Source: Bacteroidales bacterium
GTDB lineage: Bacteria; Bacteroidota; Bacteroidia; Bacteroidales; F082
Direction of reading: 5' to 3'
DNA length: 64,000 bases
Assembly (NCBI GenBank): GCA_016285355.1
Contig: JAEEQP010000015.1
Coordinates: 1-64,000, forward strand
The notes under the pieces are model-generated. The model made no database searches. It saw only the letters and a program-made list of their open reading frames with translations, and was not told where the DNA came from. Shown here piece by piece: positions 8,884 to 17,171 of this stretch. The first letter of the stretch is position 1; every line of letters starts with the position of its first letter. A program made the translations under genes and the position numbers.

Positions 8884-10443
8884 ATGGCAACAATACAACA
8901 ACGCGACGAGCTTCACAAAACGATTTGGAACATGGCCGACGAACTGCGCGGCGCCGTGGGCGGCTGGGAGTTCAAGGCCTATGTGCTCGGTACGCTTTTT
9001 TATCGTTTTATATCAGAGAACCTTACCGATTACATCAACCGTTTGCAAGAAGAGGCTGGTGTCAAAGGTTTCAATTATGCCGACATGAGCGATGCCGAGG
9101 CTGAATTGGCTCGCCAGCAGATGGTGCAGGAAAAAGGCTTCTTCATTTTGCCTTCACAGCTGTTTCAGAATGTGTGCAAGAACTGCAAGGACGACGACAA
9201 CCTCAATATGACGCTGTCAAATATCTTCAAAGCCATCGAAGGCTCTGCCATCGGTACCGAGAGCGAGGATGACATGAAAGGCCTCTTCAGCGACTTCAAT
9301 GTGGACAGCACTCAATTGGGCGGCGACGTGAAGACCCGCAACAAGCTCATCTCGAAGGTGTTGCTTAAGGTGCGCGACATGAACCTTGGCGATGACTTTC
9401 AGGAGAACAAGATCGATGCTTTCGGTGATGCCTACGAGTTCTTGATGACCATGTATGCCTCTAACGCAGGCAAGAGTGGTGGCGAGTTTTTCACACCGCA
9501 GGAGGTCTCGGAGCTGCTGGCCCGCCTCACTGCAGCCGATGGCCATGCCATCCGCTCGGTGTACGACCCCGCTTGTGGTTCTGGCTCGCTGCTGCTGAAG
9601 TTCTCGAAGACGATAGGGAAGGAGAATCCCGCGCTGAAATACTACGGTCAGGAGATTAATCCCACGACCTACAACCTGTGTCGCATCAACATGTTTCTGC
9701 ACAACATCAATTACGACAACTTCGACATCCGCTTGGGCGACACACTACTTAATCCGTTGCATCGCGACTTCGAGTCTTTCGATGCTATCGTGAGCAATCC
9801 GCCTTACAGCATACCGTGGGAAGGCTCCAAGAACCCGCTGCTCATCAACGATGACCGTTATGCAGGCCCAGGCGTGTTGGCACCTGACAGCACCGCCGAC
9901 CTCGCCTTCACGCTTCACATGCTGCGTTCGCTGAGTGAGAGCGGCACGGCGGCCATTGTTGAGTTCCCTGGTGTGCTCTACCGTGGTGGCAAGGAAAAGG
10001 CCATCCGCCATTGGCTGGTGGAGAACAACTACATTGACACCATCATACAGTTGCCTGCCAACCTTTTCTTCGGTGTGGGCATTGCCACTTGCATCATCGT
10101 GTTGCGCAAGGGCCGCCGCCCCGACAATCGTGTGCTCTTCATTGACGCCTCCAAGGAGTTTGTGAAGAACGGCAATAAGAACAAGCTGACTGAAGCCCAC
10201 CAAAAACACATCTTCGAGGTCTTCAAGGAGCGCAAGGAAGAGCAGTATTTCTCGCGTCTCGTGCCAATTAACGAGATTTTGGACAACGACAGCAATCTCT
10301 CCGTTTCGAGCTATGTCGAGCAGGAGGACACTCGCGAGGTGATTAACATCGTGGAGGTGAACGCTACTTTGGAGAAACTTGTTGTCGAAGGGGATGTGTT
10401 AAACAAGAAGATTGCTGAAATCATTAAAGAATTGGGAGAATAA
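8884..10443 (+). CDS. hsdM: Type I restriction-modification DNA methyltransferase subunit HsdM
   Basis: The 519-aa protein has the N-terminal helical HsdM domain (residues ~5-130) and an N6-adenine methylase domain with the SAM-binding motif DPACGSGSL (~227-235) and the catalytic motif NPPY (~304-307). Length fits the family. With HsdS it methylates adenine in a bipartite target; with HsdR it forms the restriction complex. It begins the hsd locus; the next gene starts 12 bases after its stop. Confidence 0.95.
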   Translation: MATIQQRDELHKTIWNMADELRGAVGGWEFKAYVLGTLFYRFISENLTDYINRLQEEAGVKGFNYADMSDAEAELARQQMVQEKGFFILPSQLFQNVCKNCKDDDNLNMTLSNIFKAIEGSAIGTESEDDMKGLFSDFNVDSTQLGGDVKTRNKLISKVLLKVRDMNLGDDFQENKIDAFGDAYEFLMTMYASNAGKSGGEFFTPQEVSELLARLTAADGHAIRSVYDPACGSGSLLLKFSKTIGKENPALKYYGQEINPTTYNLCRINMFLHNINYDNFDIRLGDTLLNPLHRDFESFDAIVSNPPYSIPWEGSKNPLLINDDRYAGPGVLAPDSTADLAFTLHMLRSLSESGTAAIVEFPGVLYRGGKEKAIRHWLVENNYIDTIIQLPANLFFGVGIATCIIVLRKGRRPDNRVLFIDASKEFVKNGNKNKLTEAHQKHIFEVFKERKEEQYFSRLVPINEILDNDSNLSVSSYVEQEDTREVINIVEVNATLEKLVVEGDVLNKKIAEIIKELGE

Positions 10444-10455
10444 CGAATAATTGAG

Positions 10456-11406
10456 ATGGGAGCTAGTTTCCACATAGATGGCACACAAGAGTTTGGGTAT
10501 TCTACCGTAAATAGATACTTGTACTCGTTTTATATTTTCATGAATACCGTGAAGAGAGTGTGCTCCCGTTATAATAATGCATCTGTGTGGGATTTGAACG
10601 GATATGCTGCCCATTTCTGCTATCGTAGGCTTAAATCGTTTGACACATTAACGAAAGTGGTTCTTGAGCATAAAGATTTTATTGCTGCAGGTTGTATTTT
10701 AAGGATGTTGGGAGATAGTGTGGCGGTATTTCATTTGATTTATATGGAGCCAGACCCAGATATACGGCGGTTGCGACATGCCTTGTATGTCATTGATGGC
10801 TGCGAAAAGAATTTGAAGGCTCTCCCCGAGGATGATGATTTTAATAAAGGGACTATGCCTGATGATGAATATAAAATCTATAAAAAACAAAACCGTATTA
10901 ATCGAGAGACCCGAAAACGATTAAAAGATCAAGCCCAACGGATAATTGACAGTTCACCTCTGAAAAATCGTGATAAGGAAGCCTTTGACAAGATTGTCAA
11001 TGACAAGAATTGGAAGTTTAAAGAATTCAAAACATATAGAAGGGCTGGGGCTAATCAATATAAATGGACTGAATTATATGAAAGAATAGGAATGTGTGAG
11101 GGTTATGATGTGCTCTCGTTTATCTCGCAATACGCTCATGGTTTAAGCATGAGTAATTTGGTGATGGAGATGAACGAGCGCAATCTTGATGGGATAATAG
11201 GTGAAGCTTTTATTCTGATTAAAAGGTTGAATGCCTATTTGATGAATTATTATTTAATGGATTACAGTTATATCATGAATGGATTGTTTGAACCCAATAT
11301 GCGCGATAAAATTCTTGCTTGTTATGATGAGGAACATCGACCAAGCATTGATAAGTGGAACCAAAATATCATGAACTTAATGTTAGAAAAGGGATTTTTA
11401 TGTTAG
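10456..11406 (+). CDS. Uncharacterised 316-aa protein between hsdM and hsdS (DUF5677-like appearance)
   Basis: No certain family. The protein is predicted helical and cytosolic. Its middle (residues ~45-115) has AAGCILRMLGDSVAVFHLIY followed by RRLRHALYVIDGCEKNL, which recalls DUF5677-like proteins. A lysine/arginine-rich segment follows (~140-165), then a C-terminal block with YDVLSFISQYAHGLSMSN. The DNA is visibly more AT-rich than hsdM or hsdR. It overlaps the hsdS start by seven bases (ATG at 11400 within its last codons), so it is translated with the RM genes. A role as an accessory effector or regulator of the RM complex is inference from position only. Confidence 0.75.
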   Translation: MGASFHIDGTQEFGYSTVNRYLYSFYIFMNTVKRVCSRYNNASVWDLNGYAAHFCYRRLKSFDTLTKVVLEHKDFIAAGCILRMLGDSVAVFHLIYMEPDPDIRRLRHALYVIDGCEKNLKALPEDDDFNKGTMPDDEYKIYKKQNRINRETRKRLKDQAQRIIDSSPLKNRDKEAFDKIVNDKNWKFKEFKTYRRAGANQYKWTELYERIGMCEGYDVLSFISQYAHGLSMSNLVMEMNERNLDGIIGEAFILIKRLNAYLMNYYLMDYSYIMNGLFEPNMRDKILACYDEEHRPSIDKWNQNIMNLMLEKGFLC

Positions 11407-11927
11407 AGTGGAAAAAACTAGGAGATGTTTGCGTATCGTTAAGAAAAGCAATTATCAAACAAGATAATTTGGATGAAAAGGGTACATATCCTGTGATAAA
11501 CTCAGGAGTGACTCTCTATGGAAGATATAATGATTATAATAATGACGGTAATGCATTTACATTTGCTTCGCGAGGTGAATATGCAGGTTTTTTGACTTAT
11601 ATTGATGAAAAGTTTTGGGCTGGTGGTTTATGTTATCCGTATCGTTCAAGAAATGAGAGTGTATTATTAACCAAATACATTTACTCATATCTTAAAAACA
11701 ATGAGAAAATGATAATGGATACACTTGTAATGAGAGGAGGAATTCCTGCTTTGAACAAAGCCGATGTTGAAAAGATTCTCATCCCCATTCCCTCTCTCGC
11801 CGAGCAGTCCCGCATTGTTGGCATCTTGGACACTTTCGAGGCAAGTATAGCCAATCTGGAGCAGCAGCTTGAGATGCGGCAGAAGCAGTATGAGTATTAT
11901 CGGAATAAATTGTTGACATTTGAGTAG
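11400..11927 (+). CDS. hsdS: Half-length type I specificity subunit HsdS (one target-recognition domain)
   Basis: The product has 175 residues, against about 400 for a two-domain HsdS. It starts MLEWKKLGDVCVSLRKA, has a single target-recognition domain, then the conserved helical region (IPIPSLAEQSRIVGILDTF and EQQLEMRQKQYEYYRNKL). The ATG at 11400 was chosen because it starts the usual W..LGDV motif and overlaps the upstream stop. Half-HsdS proteins can work as dimers recognising palindromic split sites. A second, broken copy of the same C-terminal tail is found ~570 bases downstream, so this gene may be one survivor of a longer or duplicated hsdS. Confidence 0.85.
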   Translation: MLEWKKLGDVCVSLRKAIIKQDNLDEKGTYPVINSGVTLYGRYNDYNNDGNAFTFASRGEYAGFLTYIDEKFWAGGLCYPYRSRNESVLLTKYIYSYLKNNEKMIMDTLVMRGGIPALNKADVEKILIPIPSLAEQSRIVGILDTFEASIANLEQQLEMRQKQYEYYRNKLLTFE

Positions 11928-11989
11928 TTGGGGGAATCGCTCCGACTTGAGAGCGAGGATTACTATTTGTTGTAGAGATGGTGGTGTGG

Positions 11990-12225
11990 GTCGTCGTGCT
12001 GAAGGCACGATATTCCATTTACCCCATACAGCTCTGCTGTGTGGGCAGACCGGACTGTAACTGCGTGCTGACGGCACGCTACTACTCATGCTACTACTAT
12101 CGTCGCTGTGGCGTGCCTTCAGCAAGTGGGGTGCCTTCGGCACATGAGGTGACACTGTCTGGGCTGCCCCACATGACACTGCGTTTATGTGGGGTAAATG
12201 GGATGTCGTGTCTTCGACACGCTGT
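11990..12225. repeat. REP/BIME-like cluster of small hairpins
   Basis: Four small stem-loops are visible: 11995-12009 (cgtgctgaaggcacg), 12063-12079 (gcgtgctgacggcacgc), 12131-12143 (gtgccttcggcac) and 12207-12221 (cgtgtcttcgacacg). They sit inside a larger inverted pair, ccatttacccca (12015-12026) and tggggtaaatgg (12190-12201). This architecture, next to a RAYT remnant, is typical of REP-associated elements. Apart from the two remnants listed separately, 11928-12642 has no gene. Confidence 0.7.
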
Positions 12226-12264
12226 GTCTGTACAATAGAACCGTATAAGATGCGTTACATAATC

Positions 12265-12454
12265 ATGAGCTACACTACATCATACTATCATATCGTATTT
12301 CGCACCTACCGTAGCGAACACACCATTCCCATCGAACATGATAGGGAATTGTATGCCTATATCTACGGCATCGCGAAGAATCTCCGCTGTCAGACCTACC
12401 ATTAAGGAGAATGGTGCCGACATTGATGAACGTTATTTCTTGAAAGACGAATAG
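12265..12454 (+). pseudogene. REP-associated tyrosine transposase (RAYT, Y1/IS200-like) with internal deletion
   Basis: The N-terminus MSYTTSYYHIVFRTYRSEHT then LYAYIYGIAKNLRCQ matches the beginning of RAYT/Y1 transposases. The reading frame then stops at 12403-12405. Overlapping the stop in another frame is KENGADIDERYFLKDE (ending 12454), the usual C-terminal end of the family. The catalytic HUH motif and tyrosine region are missing, so the copy is dead. About 60 of a typical ~180 residues remain. Confidence 0.75.
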
Positions 12455-12490
12455 AGGCTTGTGGGAAAGACCTCACACTGAATGAGTTTG

Positions 12491-12561
12491 TTTGAACAGC
12501 AGCTAAGTAGCGGCAGAAGCAGTACGAGTATTATCGGAATAAATTGCTTGATTTTGAGTGA
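12491..12561 (+). pseudogene. Remnant of a second hsdS C-terminal end
   Basis: After the broken EQQL codons, a frame-shifted stretch encodes RQKQYEYYRNKLLDFE and a stop, nearly the same as the end of the intact half hsdS (RQKQYEYYRNKLLTFE). Upstream of it the gene is gone, replaced by the RAYT/REP segment. Confidence 0.75.
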
Positions 12562-12585
12562 GGAATGAAAAAAGTTGTATCTTTG
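12553..12585 (+). promoter_or_regulatory. Promoter for the DUF4143-type ATPase and hsdR
   Basis: TTTG (12553-12556), 21 bases, then TATCTTTG (12578-12585), a good match to the Bacteroides -33/-7 pattern. It lies 58 bases before the ATPase start and means hsdR is probably not dependent on the hsdM promoter. Confidence 0.55.
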
Positions 12586-12642
12586 CACTGCAAAAAAGTG
12601 TAACGTTGTTATAGATTTTTGCAGTAAAATAATAAAGATACC

Positions 12643-13956
12643 ATGGTGATCGAACGTGAACAATATGTAAATGAACTGCTTGCGAAACGTTGGAACGGTA
12701 AGGTGAAAATCATTACCGGAATTAGGCGCTGTGGTAAATCGTTCCTGCTTTCCATCCTATACAAAAACAGGCTTTTGAACGAAGGAGTGGCCAAGGATGA
12801 GTTCGTTGAAATCGCCTTGGACAGGAAGTCGAATGTGTCCTACAGAAACCCTGAAACCCTGTTCGAATATGTCGTCAGCCACACCCAAGACCCAAACAAA
12901 AAATACTATGTCTTCATCGACGAGATACAGCTGTCTTATAAAATCAAAAATTCGGATATCGATGAGCAACGGGTACCAGTAGAAGACCGCGACCTGCTCT
13001 ACACCACCTTCTATGACATTTTGAACGATCTTGCGGCACGACCCAACCTTGATGTATATGTCACTGGCTCCAACTCCAAGATGCTGTCGAAAGACATCGT
13101 CACCAATTTCCGTGACCGTGGTACTGAAATCAAGGTGTTTCCGCTTTCATTTAAGGAGTATTATCCCGTTTCGGGCATGGAAAAGGCCGAAGCATTGGAG
13201 CAATACCTCACCTTTGGCGGCATGCCGCTAGCGGTGATTGAACCCGATGAGAAAGTCAGACGCGACTATCTCGCCGGCCTCTTCAAAAAGGTTTACATCA
13301 GAGACATCGTGGAACGTTACGATTTGAAAGACGACGAAGTGCTGAAGGCTGTAATCGATGTCTTGTCGTCATCGGTAGGCTCGCTGACCAATCCGCATAA
13401 CCTGGCTAACACTGCAGGCTCGGTGATGCACAGAAGCACTTCCGACCACACCATTAAGAACTATCTCGATTATCTGGAGGATGCTTATCTATTCGTGGGC
13501 TCAAAAAGATATGATATCAAAGGGAAACGCTATTTTGAAAGCATTCAGAAATATTATGCCATGGATTTGGGACTGCGGAATGCAAGACTGAATTTCAGGC
13601 AGCAGGAGAAGTCGCATTTGATGGAGAATCTGATCTTCATTGAATTGATGCGAAGAGGCTACAGTGTAGATGTAGGTGTAGTGGAACTGATGCGTTCAAA
13701 TGAAGGGAAAAGATATAGGTCGAAATACGAAATCGATTTTGTGGTCAACACTGGCAAGGAGAAGATATACATTCAGTCAGCATTGAACGTTGATACCGAA
13801 GAAAAACGCCAACAGGAGGTCTTCTCGCTGAAAAACTCTGGCGATTTCTTCCGCAAAATTATCATCACCGATGGCATGGCTCAGCCTTGGACTGATGAGG
13901 ACGGCATCGTCCACATGGGTGTGATCCCATTTCTTTTGGATGAAAACTTGATTTGA
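12643..13956 (+). CDS. AAA_14/DUF4143-family ATPase
   Basis: The 437-aa protein has a Walker A motif GIRRCGKS (residues ~27-34), a Walker B-like VFIDEIQ (~90-96), a sensor-like VYVTGSNSKML (~140-150), and a C-terminal DUF4143 domain (~200-350) followed by a nuclease-like fold region with YEIDFVV (~365-371). Such proteins are common in Bacteroidota and are often near mobile or defence genes; their function is mostly unknown. It lies inside the hsd locus, just ahead of hsdR (stop and hsdR ATG two bases apart), with its own promoter. Whether it works with the RM system is not shown by the sequence. Confidence 0.85.
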   Translation: MVIEREQYVNELLAKRWNGKVKIITGIRRCGKSFLLSILYKNRLLNEGVAKDEFVEIALDRKSNVSYRNPETLFEYVVSHTQDPNKKYYVFIDEIQLSYKIKNSDIDEQRVPVEDRDLLYTTFYDILNDLAARPNLDVYVTGSNSKMLSKDIVTNFRDRGTEIKVFPLSFKEYYPVSGMEKAEALEQYLTFGGMPLAVIEPDEKVRRDYLAGLFKKVYIRDIVERYDLKDDEVLKAVIDVLSSSVGSLTNPHNLANTAGSVMHRSTSDHTIKNYLDYLEDAYLFVGSKRYDIKGKRYFESIQKYYAMDLGLRNARLNFRQQEKSHLMENLIFIELMRRGYSVDVGVVELMRSNEGKRYRSKYEIDFVVNTGKEKIYIQSALNVDTEEKRQQEVFSLKNSGDFFRKIIITDGMAQPWTDEDGIVHMGVIPFLLDENLI

Positions 13957-13958
13957 TT

Positions 13959-16900
13959 ATGGAAAACTACAACATCATAGCGGAACAAGAACATACAACG
14001 GTAATGGCGCACTACGAGCCACTACCACGTGAGGATAATGGCTATCAGAGTGAGGCGGCATTGGAAGCGGCCTTTATCAAACAACTTGTCGAACAAGGCT
14101 ACGAGCGCGTCAACATCACCACCGAGGCGCAACTCATCGATAACCTACGCCATCAGATGGAGCGCCTCAACGGTCTCACCTTTTCCGACAAGGAGTGGAA
14201 ACAGCTTTTTGAGCAACATATCGCTTCGCCACAAATGACCATCGAGGACAAGACTACGCGCATCCAACGCTCGGAGATTGTCAATATCACCCGCGACGAT
14301 GGTAGCTCCCAAAACGTGAAGCTCATCGACAAAAAGGACATCCACAACAATCACCCCCAGGTGCTCAACCAATACGTGCCCGAAGGCGGGGCTTATTCCA
14401 ATCGTTATGATGTGACTGTTTTGGTCAACGGCTTGCCTTTGGTGCACTGCGAGCTGAAACGTCGTGGCGTGCCACTCAAGGAGGCCTTCAACCAAATCAA
14501 CCGCTACGAACGCGACTCGTTTTGGGCGGGCTGTGGCCTCTACGACTATGTGCAGGTGTTCATCATCTCCAACGGCACCGAGACAAAATACTATTCCAAC
14601 ACCACACGCTATGCCCACGTGGCTGCCGTCAACAAGAGTAAGTCGCGCGTCAAGACACAGTCGCAGTCGTTCGAGTTCACCTCCTATTGGGCCGATGCCG
14701 GGAACAATCCCATCCTCGACTTGCGCGACTTCACCAAGACCTTTTTGGCCAAGTCGGCCCTGCTTAACGTGCTGACCAAATACTGCGTCTTCACCGTTGA
14801 CAAGAACCTCATGGTGATGCGCCCCTATCAGATTGCTGCCACCGAGCGCATCCTGTTGCGCATCAAGCAGGCCACGATGAACAAATGGCAAGGCACTACG
14901 AGGGCGGGCGGCTACATCTGGCACACCACAGGCAGCGGCAAGACCTTGACTTCGTTCAAGACCGCACAAATCGCCTCTACTTTGCCTTATATCGACAAGG
15001 TGCTCTTCGTCGTCGACCGCAAGGACTTGGACTATCAGACGATGAAGGAATACGACAACTTTGAGAAAGGTTGTGCCAACAGCAACACCTCGTCGAACAT
15101 CCTTCAAAAGCAACTCAATGACACCTCTGACCAGAAGAAAATCATCATCACCACCATACAGAAACTCAGCACCCTGCTGAAAAAGAAGAAAGAAATCAAT
15201 TGTGCTGCCGAAAACGTGGTGATGATCTTCGACGAGTGCCACCGCAGCCAGTTTGGTGACATGCACGTGATGATAACCAAAGCCTTTAAGAAGTATTACA
15301 TCTTCGGCTTCACAGGTACGCCCATCTTCGCCAAGAACGCGGGCTCTGGCAAGTACGCCCTGCTGCGCACCACAGAACAGGCCTTCGGCGAGCAGCTGCA
15401 TACCTACACCATCATCGATGCCATTCGCGACAAGAACGTGTTGAAGTTCAAGGTGGATTATATCCGCACAATAAAGGCTAAAGACAACATCGACGACAAA
15501 AAGGTGTGGGGCATTGAGACCGAGGAGGCGCTGATGGCCTCGCAATGCATCAGGAACAACGTGGCCTATATCCTTGAACATTATGCCCAGAAAACGAAGC
15601 AGTTGCATCGTTACGCCTATAGCGTCGTCACCAACGTGGCCGACGTAGCGAAAAACAACAAGGTTCAGGAAGAGAAACGGAAGAGCCAGCTGGGCGGGTT
15701 CAACTCCATCCTGTGTGTCGAGTCCATCCCGATGGCAATAGCCTACTACAAGGAATTCAAGCGGCAGATGGAAGAAAAGCCTGCGGCACAACGCTTGCGC
15801 ATGGCCACCATCTTCACATACGCTGCCAATGAAGCGGAGGACGAGATGGGCGGCTTTGGTGACGAAGACTTTGAAGGTACCGGCAACCTCGACACTTCCA
15901 CCCGCGACTTCCTTGAAAGCGCCATCGCGGACTATAACGCCATGTTTGGCACGAAATACTCCACTGATGGCGAGAAATTTCAAAACTACTACAAAGACTT
16001 GTCGCTGCGGATGAAAAACCGTGAGGTGGATATGCTTATCGTGGTCAGCATGTTCCTCACTGGTTTCGATGCAAAGACCTTGAATACCCTTTGGGTGGAC
16101 AAGAACCTCCGGATGCATGGACTGTTGCAGGCTTATAGCCGCACCAACCGCATCCTCAACAGCATCAAGGATTGCGGCAACATCGTTTGTTTCCGCAACT
16201 TGGAAGACAAAACCAACGAGTCGTTTGCCTTGTTTGGCGATAAAGATGCCGCTGGCCTCGTGTTGATGCGGCCTTTCGAGGACTATTATTACGGTTATAC
16301 CGATGAGAAAGGCAAACATGTGTCGGGCTACAAGGAAATCATCGATGAATTGTTGGCCAAATATGCCTTGCCTATCAATCCCATGAACTTCACTTTGGAA
16401 GAAAAGAAGGAGTTCGTGAAGTTGTTTGGCGGCGTGCTGAAGATGCAGAACCTGCTTTCTGCCTTTGATGAGTTCACGGAAGACAAAGTCATCATCAGCC
16501 CCTTCGACACCCAAGACTACCTGACTTGGTACAACGACTTGCACGAAGAGCTGCGCCAAGAGACAGGAGAGGAGAAGGAACACATCGAAGACGATCTTGT
16601 GTTTGAGATGGAGCTGGTGAACAAAATCCAAATCGACATTCCTTATATCTTGCAGTTGGTCAAGCAATACCACGACGAGAACTGTCAGGACAAGACCATC
16701 ATCGCTAAAATTCAGAAAGCCATCGGCTCCAGTCCCGACCTACGCAACAAGCGCGACTTGATTATGCAGTTCATCGAGCGCATGACCCCGAAAAAAGGAA
16801 ACGATATTCCCGATGAATGGAACGACTACGTCAGTGAGCAATGCAGGAAGGAGCTGGATGACATCATCGATGAAGAGCATCTCCGCCCGAAAGAGACCAA

Positions 16901-17171
16901 GAAATTTATGGACCAGGCTTTCGACGACGGCTATGTGACCACCACAGGTGTGGCCATCACCAAGGTGTTGCCGCCCATGCCAGTTTTCGGCGGTGGTGCC
17001 ACCAACCGCGAGACCAAGAAAAACGCCGTTTTGGAAAAGCTGCAAAACTTCTTCTCAAAGTTCTTTGGGTTGTTCGATGGCGGTTTCTCGGAGCATAATA
17101 TCGTCAAGTATGAGCAAGAACACGACTTTGAGGGGCTGATGGCGGCGGAGAGGAATCCTAATGAAGGTTAG
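13959..17171 (+). CDS. hsdR: Type I restriction endonuclease subunit HsdR
   Basis: The ~1,070-aa protein has an N-terminal endonuclease domain with a D...ELK signature (YDVTVLVNG, then HCELKRRG, ~149-168), a superfamily 2 helicase core with HTTGSGKT (~323-330) and FDECHRSQFG (~421-430), and a C-terminal helical region for HsdM contact. ATG at 13959 is preferred; a TTG two codons earlier overlaps the preceding gene and is less likely. The enzyme translocates DNA and cleaves far from unmodified sites. It overlaps the end of the convergent DUF4062-TPR gene by four bases. Confidence 0.95.
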   Translation: MENYNIIAEQEHTTVMAHYEPLPREDNGYQSEAALEAAFIKQLVEQGYERVNITTEAQLIDNLRHQMERLNGLTFSDKEWKQLFEQHIASPQMTIEDKTTRIQRSEIVNITRDDGSSQNVKLIDKKDIHNNHPQVLNQYVPEGGAYSNRYDVTVLVNGLPLVHCELKRRGVPLKEAFNQINRYERDSFWAGCGLYDYVQVFIISNGTETKYYSNTTRYAHVAAVNKSKSRVKTQSQSFEFTSYWADAGNNPILDLRDFTKTFLAKSALLNVLTKYCVFTVDKNLMVMRPYQIAATERILLRIKQATMNKWQGTTRAGGYIWHTTGSGKTLTSFKTAQIASTLPYIDKVLFVVDRKDLDYQTMKEYDNFEKGCANSNTSSNILQKQLNDTSDQKKIIITTIQKLSTLLKKKKEINCAAENVVMIFDECHRSQFGDMHVMITKAFKKYYIFGFTGTPIFAKNAGSGKYALLRTTEQAFGEQLHTYTIIDAIRDKNVLKFKVDYIRTIKAKDNIDDKKVWGIETEEALMASQCIRNNVAYILEHYAQKTKQLHRYAYSVVTNVADVAKNNKVQEEKRKSQLGGFNSILCVESIPMAIAYYKEFKRQMEEKPAAQRLRMATIFTYAANEAEDEMGGFGDEDFEGTGNLDTSTRDFLESAIADYNAMFGTKYSTDGEKFQNYYKDLSLRMKNREVDMLIVVSMFLTGFDAKTLNTLWVDKNLRMHGLLQAYSRTNRILNSIKDCGNIVCFRNLEDKTNESFALFGDKDAAGLVLMRPFEDYYYGYTDEKGKHVSGYKEIIDELLAKYALPINPMNFTLEEKKEFVKLFGGVLKMQNLLSAFDEFTEDKVIISPFDTQDYLTWYNDLHEELRQETGEEKEHIEDDLVFEMELVNKIQIDIPYILQLVKQYHDENCQDKTIIAKIQKAIGSSPDLRNKRDLIMQFIERMTPKKGNDIPDEWNDYVSEQCRKELDDIIDEEHLRPKETKKFMDQAFDDGYVTTTGVAITKVLPPMPVFGGGATNRETKKNAVLEKLQNFFSKFFGLFDGGFSEHNIVKYEQEHDFEGLMAAERNPNEG

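Larger units (their letters stand above)
11857..12561 (+). repeat. Pair of direct repeats: hsdS 3' ends flanking a RAYT/REP remnant
   Basis: Copy 1 (11857-11927) and copy 2 (12491-12561) share gcagcagct and then the almost identical cggcagaagcagta.gagtattatcggaataaatt. Between them are REP-like hairpins and a broken RAYT transposase. The repeats could support recombination that deletes the intervening segment. Confidence 0.8.

Noticed and set aside
14145..16673. Open reading frame of 842 codons on the minus strand opposite hsdR
   Set aside because: It is a codon-bias shadow of hsdR: hsdR has clear helicase and nuclease motifs, while the antisense product is rich in His, Val and Leu with no family motif.
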